Below, one piece after another: positions 52,978-59,706 of a DNA stretch of 59,706 nucleotides. The notes beneath the pieces are model-generated. The model saw only the letters and a program-made list of their open reading frames with translations. It had not been told where the DNA came from and did no database searches. The stretch comes from Limisphaerales bacterium. GTDB lineage: Bacteria > Verrucomicrobiota > Verrucomicrobiia > Limisphaerales > BOG-1460. The stretch spans positions 1 to 59,706 of the forward strand of contig PLQC01000126.1 in NCBI GenBank assembly GCA_003159675.1. The letters are read 5' to 3'. Numbering within the stretch: position 1 is the first letter of the stretch; the number at the start of each line of letters is the position of its first letter. A program made the translations under genes and the position numbers.

Positions 52978-55019
52978 AAACCCTTTTGGTGCTGGCTCCG
53001 CATCCGGAACTGGCTGAAGCACTTCGAGCTGGGGTCAACCCTGAACGGTATCGCGTCATCCATCGCGTCAATGTCGAGGAAGCCGAACCGTTGCTGGCAC
53101 ACGGCCTCGCCAGCGCCTGCATCGTGGATGTCGAAACCACGGGTGTCCAGGAGGTGTGGATTCTCGAGAAGCTTCGGCGCCGCGCGACCAAGTGCCCGGT
53201 CATCATCTATACGGGCGCGAAGCAGTGGGAATGGGAGGAGGAAGCCTATCTTCAGGGCGCCACGTATGTCCTGACCAAACCGCTCCGAATGCGAATGTTC
53301 ACCGCCCTGTTGGACCGTCTCTGGACGTCCCCAGGCCCGGCCGAATTCTCTCCCGCTCCCGTCTCGATCCCAACCCGGGAAGCGCCCGCGCCCGCCGCAA
53401 TGTCCCTGTCGCCCTCCAGTTTGCAGGCCAATTACCAGAGCTTGGGCGCCTTGCGCGGCTTTTCGGCCATCCTGACGTATTCGCTCGACGCCAATGCCAT
53501 GCTCAAGCAGTTCCTGCTCCTGTTGCGCGAACTGATCGGCATCAACCGCGCCGCCATCTTCGTCCGCCAGCCGGGACACTGGCTGGGCGAACGATTGAGC
53601 CTCGAAGAAAGCCGCCGGCTGCGTGCAGCCTGCGCCATAGGCCTTTCCCCGACGTTGCTCGAACACTTCGAGCTCTCGTTCGAAAGCGGCATCGGCGGCC
53701 AGGTCACCCGGCTCGGCCGCATCCTGCGCCGATCCAGTGAGGAGAGCCGCCAGGACCCGGAAACCCAGAGGGAGTTTGAATTGCTCGGAGCCCAGGTCGC
53801 TGTTCCCGTGCTGGATCGCGAAACCGTCATCGGCGTGGCGGTCTTTGACGGACATATCACCGGCGAGCCGCTCGCCAACCCGGAGCTGGAGTTGATCTTC
53901 CACCTGCTGGAACACCTGGGCTTGGCCGTCAAAAATATCTGGCTCCACGACCAGTTGGCCGGCAACAACGATATCATGGCGGAGATTTTGCGCGAACTCA
54001 GCAGCGCTTGCGTCGTCGTCAGCCGCGATCTCGCCATTCTTCACGCCAACAAAACCGCCCGCAGGTTCTTTCCCATCTCCAACCGCAACACGGGAGAATT
54101 GGAATTCAGCGATCTGCCGCAACTCCTCGGCACCAAGGTCTATCAGGTGCTCAAAACCGGCACCGCTTTCCCGACGTTCCGATTCGAGCCGGAGACTTCA
54201 CCGGGCACCGTCTATAGCGTGACCATCATTCCGTTCCGACGCGGGAATTCCTCCGAGCCCGCCTCCGCGTTGCTGATGGTGGAAGATCTCACCCAGAGCG
54301 AACAGTTGCGCCGCCTGGAAATCGAAGCCGCCAACCTGCGCCTGGTGCGGACCATGGCCGACCGGCTGGCCCACGAGGTCGGCAACGCCATGGTGCCGCT
54401 GTCCACGCATCAGCAATTGCTCGCCGATAAATACAAGGACCCCGAATTCCGCGCATCGCTCGACGCCGCGCTGGCGGATGGCGTCAAGCGCGTGACCCGG
54501 TTGATCAACCAAATGCGCTTCCTCGCCCGCGACACACTCGTTTCCCAGGAGGCGTTCCCGCTCTCTCCATTGATCAAGGAAGCCTACGAAGAGGCCCGCA
54601 AACACCAGCCCGCCAAGGCCGCCCAACTCAAATGCGAGGAGGAGCAGCCGATCACCATGACCGGCGATCGCGCCGCGCTGAAACACGCTCTCACCGAAGT
54701 CATCCTGAACGCCCTGCAGGCCAATCCCGGCGATCCCAGAATCGGCGTCCGTCTCCACGCGGACTCCAAAGGCAATGGCGCTCCTGGCCTGCAGATCGAA
54801 GTCCAGGACAATGGATCGGGGTTTACTCCGGAGTCCGCTCAAAAGGCTTCCTCGCCGTTCTATACGACTCGCAACGTGGGCCTGGGCCTGGGGCTGACGG
54901 TGAGCCGGAAAATCATCGAAACACATCACGGCAAACTGGAAATCCTCCCCCCGAAATCCGGCCAGTCCGGGATCGTGCGCATTTCCCTGCCCGTGGACTT
55001 CAGCGCTTCCAATTCCTGA
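52974..55019 (+). CDS. Pseudo-receiver/GAF/PAS histidine kinase
   Basis: A 681-residue soluble kinase. Residues 1-120 have receiver topology (TLLVLAPHPELAEAL, ACIVDVETTGVQE, YVLTKPLRMRMF): the phospho-Asp and Lys positions exist, but the acidic metal pair after strand 1 is missing, so it is likely a pseudo-receiver. A GAF domain follows (MLKQFLLLLRELIGINRAAIFVRQ ... VAVPVLDRETVIGVAVFDG), then a PAS-like segment (ELSSACVVVSRDLAILHANKTARRFF) and a full kinase: RTMADRLAHEVGNAMVPLS (H), LTEVILNALQANPG, VQDNGSGFTPES and GLGLGLTVSRKI. It is the last gene of the operon, 10 bp from the convergent Hsp70 gene. It may sense a cytosolic signal. Confidence 0.88.
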   Translation: MKTLLVLAPHPELAEALRAGVNPERYRVIHRVNVEEAEPLLAHGLASACIVDVETTGVQEVWILEKLRRRATKCPVIIYTGAKQWEWEEEAYLQGATYVLTKPLRMRMFTALLDRLWTSPGPAEFSPAPVSIPTREAPAPAAMSLSPSSLQANYQSLGALRGFSAILTYSLDANAMLKQFLLLLRELIGINRAAIFVRQPGHWLGERLSLEESRRLRAACAIGLSPTLLEHFELSFESGIGGQVTRLGRILRRSSEESRQDPETQREFELLGAQVAVPVLDRETVIGVAVFDGHITGEPLANPELELIFHLLEHLGLAVKNIWLHDQLAGNNDIMAEILRELSSACVVVSRDLAILHANKTARRFFPISNRNTGELEFSDLPQLLGTKVYQVLKTGTAFPTFRFEPETSPGTVYSVTIIPFRRGNSSEPASALLMVEDLTQSEQLRRLEIEAANLRLVRTMADRLAHEVGNAMVPLSTHQQLLADKYKDPEFRASLDAALADGVKRVTRLINQMRFLARDTLVSQEAFPLSPLIKEAYEEARKHQPAKAAQLKCEEEQPITMTGDRAALKHALTEVILNALQANPGDPRIGVRLHADSKGNGAPGLQIEVQDNGSGFTPESAQKASSPFYTTRNVGLGLGLTVSRKIIETHHGKLEILPPKSGQSGIVRISLPVDFSASNS

Positions 55020-55028
55020 CACCGGGCT

Positions 55029-56996
55029 CTACTGCGCGACCCCCTGCTTCCGCAGCCACGCTTCCGTCGCCTTTTCCATCAGCACGTCCGCCAGCCGCCG
55101 GGTCGCCTCGTCCAGCGCTGCACACGCGGATTGAAGCCGCTTCGTGTCCCCGGTTCCCGCGGTCGCGTCCTCTGTTCGCAGCGCGTCTTCGACCTTCCCC
55201 ACCGCGGTCGTAACCTGCCGCGGATAGTCCGCGTCGAGTTCGGCCGCGCATTCCACAAGTCCCTTGCGCGTCGCGGCAACCACCGCCTCCGCCTTCAACT
55301 TCGCTTCAACCCAACGGCGGGCGGCAAGATCCTCAAAGGCGTGCTCGACGGATTGATCCACCATTTTCTGGACGGCCGAGTCCTCCACGTCCACCGCGGA
55401 TTTCATCTCCACGATTTTCTGCCGGCCTGTCTTCGTGTCCCGCGCCAGCACGTGCAGGATTCCGTTGGCGTCGATCTCGAACTGCACTCCCACCCGCGGC
55501 ACCCCTCGCGGAGCCGGCTCGAAATCGATGGTGAAGCGGCCCAAACTCCAATTGTCCCTGGCGCGCTCGCGCTCACCCTGAAGGACGTGAATCAACATGT
55601 CCCGCTGGTTGTCCACCGCCGTCGTGAACAATTCACCCGCTTTGATCGGGATGGTGCTGTTGCGCGGAATGATCACATTCATGAGCCCTCCGAACGTCTC
55701 GATGCCCAGGGACAGCGGCGTGATATCGAGCAACAGGACGTTTCGAAAGCCGCCGGAAAGGATCTCTGCCTGGATGGCCGCACCCAGCGCCACCGCCTCA
55801 TCCGGGTTTTGCGAGAGGTTCAACTGCGGTCCCTCCGCCCGATGATACGACGTCCCCAGCCGGAGGTCGCCGCGTGTTTCCTCGAACTCCACGCAACCAA
55901 ACCACTCCGCCACCCGCTGTCGAACGAGCGGCATCCGGGTTTGTCCACCGACCAGGATCACCTGGTCCAGGTCCTTCGCCTCGACCTTCGCGTCCGCCAG
56001 CGACCGCAGGCAATGCGCCCGGGTGCGCTCAATGATGTCCAGAGCCATCCCCTCCAGGTCCGTTCGCGTCAGCCGGCGATTGAAACTGCACGTCGGCGTG
56101 AGGAAGGGAAGCGTGATCTCGACTTCCGTCTCGGTGGAAAGCCGGATCTTGGCATCCTCCGCCGCTTCGCGAATGAGGGACAAAATGGAAAGCACCGCCG
56201 CATCCTCGTGTCGCTCCGCCGTTGGCCCGGGGTCTTCCGATCGATCGAGGCGCCGCATGAGCGATTCATCCTGCTCTCCGATCCTGCGGATCACCCAATC
56301 CACGATCCGCCTGTCGATGTCGTCTCCCCCGAGGCGCGTGTCGCCGTGGGTGGCGAGCACCTGGAACACACCGGCGTTCAGTTCCAGGATCGACAGGTCG
56401 AAGGTGCCGCCGCCCAGGTCGTACACGGCGATTTTGGAATGTTCCTTGAGCCGGTTCAGGCCATAGGCCAGCGCGGCCGCCGTCGGTTCGTTCACGATTC
56501 GCTCCACCGTCAAACCGGCCAGTTCCCCCGCCCGGATCGTCGCGTTGCGCTGTGCATCATTGAAATAGGCCGGCACCGTGATGACCGCGCGTGTGATCGG
56601 TTCGCCGAAATAAGCCGCGGCGTCCCCTTTCAGCTTCTTCAACACTTCCGACGAAATTTCCTCCGGCGTGCAGGACCGGCCATGAATCGGGATGGTGACC
56701 GGCCCATTGCCTTCGCCCCGGACAGGATACGCGACCAGCCTCTCCTCCCGTGAGACGTCCGCGCCGCGCCTCCCGATGAACCGCTTCACCGAATAGACGG
56801 TCTCCGCCGGTCGGATGACCCGCACCCGATTGGCCGCGTGGCCAACGACAGGTTCCGCTCCGGGACCCGGCATGTGGACGACCGACGGTGTGAGCCGCCG
56901 TCCTTCCGCGTCCGCGATGACGAGCGGAATGCCCGAATCCACCGTGGCCACGAGTGAATTGGTCGTGCCGAGATCGATGCCGATGATTTTGTTCAC
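55029..56996 (-). CDS. Hsp70-family chaperone paralogue (DnaK2/HscA-like)
   Basis: A 655-residue second Hsp70. It starts at GTG ([40 protein letters not shown]) and has [26 protein letters not shown] and [21 protein letters not shown]. It differs from the DnaK at 1572 in several ways: the linker and beta domain keep [21 protein letters not shown], but the lid is shorter and the C-terminus ends WLRKQGVAQ with no EEVD tail. It therefore looks like a specialised paralogue (HscA-like or DnaK2). There is no iscU, hscB or dnaJ beside it. It converges with the kinase operon and faces coaB divergently. Confidence 0.95.
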   Translation of the reverse strand: MNKIIGIDLGTTNSLVATVDSGIPLVIADAEGRRLTPSVVHMPGPGAEPVVGHAANRVRVIRPAETVYSVKRFIGRRGADVSREERLVAYPVRGEGNGPVTIPIHGRSCTPEEISSEVLKKLKGDAAAYFGEPITRAVITVPAYFNDAQRNATIRAGELAGLTVERIVNEPTAAALAYGLNRLKEHSKIAVYDLGGGTFDLSILELNAGVFQVLATHGDTRLGGDDIDRRIVDWVIRRIGEQDESLMRRLDRSEDPGPTAERHEDAAVLSILSLIREAAEDAKIRLSTETEVEITLPFLTPTCSFNRRLTRTDLEGMALDIIERTRAHCLRSLADAKVEAKDLDQVILVGGQTRMPLVRQRVAEWFGCVEFEETRGDLRLGTSYHRAEGPQLNLSQNPDEAVALGAAIQAEILSGGFRNVLLLDITPLSLGIETFGGLMNVIIPRNSTIPIKAGELFTTAVDNQRDMLIHVLQGERERARDNWSLGRFTIDFEPAPRGVPRVGVQFEIDANGILHVLARDTKTGRQKIVEMKSAVDVEDSAVQKMVDQSVEHAFEDLAARRWVEAKLKAEAVVAATRKGLVECAAELDADYPRQVTTAVGKVEDALRTEDATAGTGDTKRLQSACAALDEATRRLADVLMEKATEAWLRKQGVAQ

Positions 56997-57094
56997 GCGA
57001 CCAAACTGCCATGATTTGCCGACCGGGCAAGCTTCCAGCCGGCCGACGTGAACATAATACTTGGCAACCGGATTGCTTGTTACACTTTACCAGT

Positions 57095-57745
57095 ATGAAC
57101 TGTATCGTCACCGCCGGCCCGACGTATGAATCCCTCGACAAGGTGCGCCGCCTCACCAACTCTTCCACCGGCCGTCTCGGGATCGAACTGGCGAATTCTC
57201 TGGCCGCACGCGGGCACGACGTGACGCTGCTGGTCGGGACGCAGGCCTTCTACGCGGGTGAGCGCCGCGCGCGTCGCGTCGAAACCTTTACTACAACAGC
57301 GGATTTGCGCGAGCGGCTGCAGAACCTGGCGAACCAGTCCACTCACGCGGTATTTCATCCCGCCGCGGTCAGCGACTTCCTATTCGGCAAAATCTGGTCG
57401 CGCTCCCCCCAGGGCGCCCTGAGCGAGATCAAATCCGGCAAGATTTCCACCCGACAAGGGACTCTGCTCGCCGAACTGGTGCCCACCCCCAAAATCATCG
57501 CTGGATTGCGGGATTGGTTTCCCAAAGCCCGGATCGTGGGGTGGAAATATGAAACCGACGGCGACCGGGCAAGTGTCGTTCGAGCGGCGGCAAAGCAGAT
57601 CTCGGAGTGTCTCACGGACGCTTGCGTCGCCAACGGTCCGGGCTATGGCGACGGGTTCGGAATCGTCCTCGGCAACGGGAAATGCAGCCACATGCCGGAT
57701 TCAGCCGCCTTGTTTGAAGCTCTGCTGCAGGTGGCCGAAGGCTGA
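57095..57745 (+). CDS. coaB: Stand-alone phosphopantothenoylcysteine synthetase (CoaB-like, DFP domain)
   Basis: A 216-residue CoaB-like protein, the ligase half of the usual bifunctional CoaBC flavoprotein. It starts MNCIVTAGPTYESLDKVRRLTNSSTGRLGIELANSLAARGHDVTLLVG, with the CoaB TAGPT and NSSTGRLG motifs, FHPAAVSDF, and a C-terminal VANGPGYGDGFGIVLG. CoaB joins cysteine to 4'-phosphopantothenate in CoA synthesis. The decarboxylase half (CoaC, flavin) is absent from this frame and from the window, so it must be elsewhere. The ATG at 57095 is chosen over the longer track ORF. Confidence 0.85.
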   Translation: MNCIVTAGPTYESLDKVRRLTNSSTGRLGIELANSLAARGHDVTLLVGTQAFYAGERRARRVETFTTTADLRERLQNLANQSTHAVFHPAAVSDFLFGKIWSRSPQGALSEIKSGKISTRQGTLLAELVPTPKIIAGLRDWFPKARIVGWKYETDGDRASVVRAAAKQISECLTDACVANGPGYGDGFGIVLGNGKCSHMPDSAALFEALLQVAEG

Positions 57746-57799
57746 ATCCGCCGGCCTTCAAGGGCGACGGGGCGACCAAGCGTCGCCGGCGGTTGAATC

Positions 57800-59548
57800 C
57801 TAGAATTCAAAATGCCTGAGTTGCCTCAGGCCGGCCCTGAGCGGCAACCAGCCGGTCAACACCGAAAGGAACAGAAATGTTGCGACGCTCTCCAACGCCC
57901 AGTCGGCGCGGAGGTGCAATCCGGAGGTGCCAAAGCCCAGAAGCGCGACCGAGGCAAAAATGTAGAGGAAACTCAGCACCAGGCACAGCGTCCCGCCGAA
58001 ACCGCTCACAATCTTGCCCGGGTTGGATTCCTTGAAGTTTGGGAAAAGCACCCCCAACCCGATGGCCAGACCGTTCAGCGAAAAGGTCATGACGGTGACC
58101 ACAGTGCCGAAGAACACCAGTTGGTCCCAACTCATGTGAAGCAGGGAACACGACAGGGTAATGAGTGCGAGTGTCACCGCCAGCGACAAGAAGCTGGCCA
58201 GCCAGTACTTCACCAGAACGACCCGCACAAGGCCCAGCGGCGCGAGCCCGACGATCCAGAGACGCCGGCCTTCGAGCGAAAACTGCGGATAGACGAACCG
58301 GGTCGTCAGCGTCGCCAGATTCAACGAACACGCGCTGAGGTTGAGATAGGCGATCAGGCTGGTCCAGAATGGGCTCGTCAGGTCGTGCGTAAAATGCCTC
58401 AAATTGATGAAATACATTCCCAACAGCCCGAAAAACATCACGCATTGGCCCCATTGCGCCGTGTCGCGCCAGAACATTCGGGCATCTTTCAGGAGCAACG
58501 CATGGACATCGCGACGAAGCCAGGGGATCAGGTTGTTCATCCATCTTTCGGTCCAGGGCGGAACGAAACTTCCCTTGCCCGGTTGCGCCGTCCCGTTGTA
58601 AGCGCTCGTCCGGCTTTGCACCGCCGATGCCGTGTCGTAAAACGCATTGCCCAGCCGGGTGAAAGCAAGAAATCCGAAAAATGTCACGTGGCTGAGCAGC
58701 ACCAGCGTGAAAAAGATGGATGCCGGGTAAGCCCCATCCGCCCACTGAATCACTCCCCGGGTGAGCCAGAAACTCGGTAGAAACGGATACTGCGTAAAAC
58801 GAGTTTCGAACAGCAGCCGGTCCAGCATTTCAAGGACGCGCGAGGTCAGAATGTCATCCGTCGCGGCTTGTGCCTTCCAGAAGAAGGCCGCCAGCCCCAG
58901 CAGAAGGAGCGCGCAGCAGATCACCGTGATTTGAAAACTGCGGCGGTCGAAGTAGCGCGCCACGTGGATCGCCAACCACGACCCGATGACCCCGGGCAGA
59001 ACGATGAAAAGTCCGATTAACAGCAGCGTCATCGGGTAGAAATGCCACGGCGCGCCGCGCACGAGCCCAAAGGCTGCGAGCAGGGGCGCGATCAAAAAAA
59101 GGAACGCCCACGAGGCCAGCAGCGTGGACTCGATGAATTTCCAACGGAAAATTGTCTGCCGCGGGACGGGTTGCGTCAACAGAAACATCGCTTCGCGGTT
59201 CCGGAAAAGATTCGTATGGCTGATCACGAGATTGCTTAACAGCAGCAGGGCGAAAAGAAAGGCGAACATCGCGTAGAGCAGGCGTTCGGTCAAAATGTTA
59301 CCCAGACCCGGAAAGGCCGCGAGAAACTCCAGACCTTTATAAAACAGCCAGAAGGACAGCCCCAAATAACCTGTGAGAAACAGGGCAATCACGCTGGTGA
59401 GCAGCCCCGATTGGTCCCGAATGGACTGGATCCGGCGCCAAAGCTCGAGCGCGTGGATTCGCAAAAGCAACACCAATGGCGCAGGGGCCGCGCGGGATGA
59501 ACCGGAACGGGTCGTCACTGTCCCCATCCTATCGCGCCGGTCCGCCAT
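57800..59548 (-). CDS. Large ABC-2-type membrane permease-like protein
   Basis: A 582-residue membrane protein with many hydrophobic segments, first around residue 40 (SGLLTSVIALFLTGYLGLSFWLFYKGLEF), then LYAMFAFLFALLLLSNLVIS, SWAFLFLIAPLLAAFGLV and several in the C-terminal half. The hydrophilic elements NREAMFLLTQPVPRQTIFRWKFIESTLLA and LFPNFKESNPGKIVSGFGGTLCLVL are typical of ABC-2 exporter permeases of the putative ABC exporter family. No ATPase gene lies next to it in this window (it may be upstream, beyond the right edge). Start uncertain: ATG 59548 (MADRRDRMG) or 59527. Substrate unknown. Confidence 0.82.
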   Translation of the reverse strand: MADRRDRMGTVTTRSGSSRAAPAPLVLLLRIHALELWRRIQSIRDQSGLLTSVIALFLTGYLGLSFWLFYKGLEFLAAFPGLGNILTERLLYAMFAFLFALLLLSNLVISHTNLFRNREAMFLLTQPVPRQTIFRWKFIESTLLASWAFLFLIAPLLAAFGLVRGAPWHFYPMTLLLIGLFIVLPGVIGSWLAIHVARYFDRRSFQITVICCALLLLGLAAFFWKAQAATDDILTSRVLEMLDRLLFETRFTQYPFLPSFWLTRGVIQWADGAYPASIFFTLVLLSHVTFFGFLAFTRLGNAFYDTASAVQSRTSAYNGTAQPGKGSFVPPWTERWMNNLIPWLRRDVHALLLKDARMFWRDTAQWGQCVMFFGLLGMYFINLRHFTHDLTSPFWTSLIAYLNLSACSLNLATLTTRFVYPQFSLEGRRLWIVGLAPLGLVRVVLVKYWLASFLSLAVTLALITLSCSLLHMSWDQLVFFGTVVTVMTFSLNGLAIGLGVLFPNFKESNPGKIVSGFGGTLCLVLSFLYIFASVALLGFGTSGLHLRADWALESVATFLFLSVLTGWLPLRAGLRQLRHFEF

Positions 59549-59668
59549 GCGCAATCCCGCCCACCCCTGACCGTGTCCCGGTTTGGTCTTTTGTCGCAAC
59601 CACGAGGGAGGTGCATCTCGACACTGCCCCCGACGCCACGGCATTCAGCGGCTGTCTCTGGAACGGGT

Positions 59669-59706
59669 GGAACGGGCGACCCGCCCGTTCCGGTCGGCGA
59701 CTCGCC
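59669..59706. repeat. Hairpin repeat at the right edge, related in form to 6459-6500
   Basis: GGAACGGGCG-acc-CGCCCGTTCC (59669-59691) is a perfect 10-bp stem with a 3-nt loop, followed by GGTCGGCGACTCGCC, which starts a second palindrome (GGCGA-c-TCGCC) cut by the window end. The structure (10-bp stem with 3-nt loop, then a second hairpin) equals that at 6459-6500, and GGTCGG is shared. It lies upstream of the permease gene. Confidence 0.65.

Noticed and set aside
57011-57094. Longer start of the CoaB-like ORF
   Set aside because: The extra 28 residues lack the family pattern; MNCIVTAGPTYE is the natural N-terminus.

Overview
The window looks like a stretch of chromosome from a Gram-negative member of the Verrucomicrobiota (Pedosphaera/Limisphaerales-like). 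The grounds are two PEP-CTERM sorting signals, secreted proteins with N-I-P-D-W-W-E type motifs, two FadL-type outer-membrane barrels, moderately high GC, and many short palindromic intergenic repeats. No sequence search could be run, so the lineage is an inference. No tRNA, rRNA, CRISPR array or transposase gene was recognised.

Layout. 0-3.7 kb: a leftward chaperone block dnaK-groES-groEL (groEL runs off the left edge). 3.7-9.7 kb: a secreted GH26 mannanase with a decayed fragment of a second copy behind it, pyrE, a membrane protein with an HELTH motif, a PtsN-like EIIA protein and argS. 9.6-13.6 kb: a PEP-CTERM protein, dnaN with a DnaA-box-containing intergenic region (possible oriC), and a cysteine desulfurase. 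13.6-18.4 kb: a hexapeptide acyltransferase-like protein, a DinG-type helicase, dusB and an XRE regulator. 18.5-22.6 kb: a very large secreted protein plus a smaller exported partner, AT-richer than the neighbours. 22.9-41 kb: mostly housekeeping and ordinary metabolism (rnc, hydrolase, aminotransferase, HIT protein, nrdR, metallo-hydrolase, gamma-carbonic-anhydrase-like protein, membrane proteins, ispH, a regulator/membrane-protein pair with a clear palindromic operator, an ABM monooxygenase, an iron alcohol dehydrogenase, polX, a second PEP-CTERM protein, a LuxR-type regulator, thiD).

41-55 kb is the most interesting part. Two FadL-type outer-membrane proteins flank a B12-binding radical SAM enzyme and a condensation/PapA-like acyltransferase. 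Divergent from the second FadL is an operon encoding a methyltransferase of the 3-hydroxy-fatty-acid methyl ester (PhcB-like) type, a six-TM double hybrid histidine kinase, a receiver plus degenerate-kinase protein, and a pseudo-receiver/GAF/PAS histidine kinase. I read this as a candidate Phc-like fatty-acid-ester signalling system in a phylum where such signalling is not a textbook feature, with neighbouring genes that could make, modify or move a hydrophobic molecule. The functional link between the two halves is an inference from proximity.

55-59.7 kb: a second Hsp70 paralogue, a stand-alone CoaB-like protein and a large ABC-2-type permease. Hairpin-type repeats (perfect 7-17 bp arms) recur in intergenic gaps, including two related double-hairpin modules near 6.5 kb and at the right edge.
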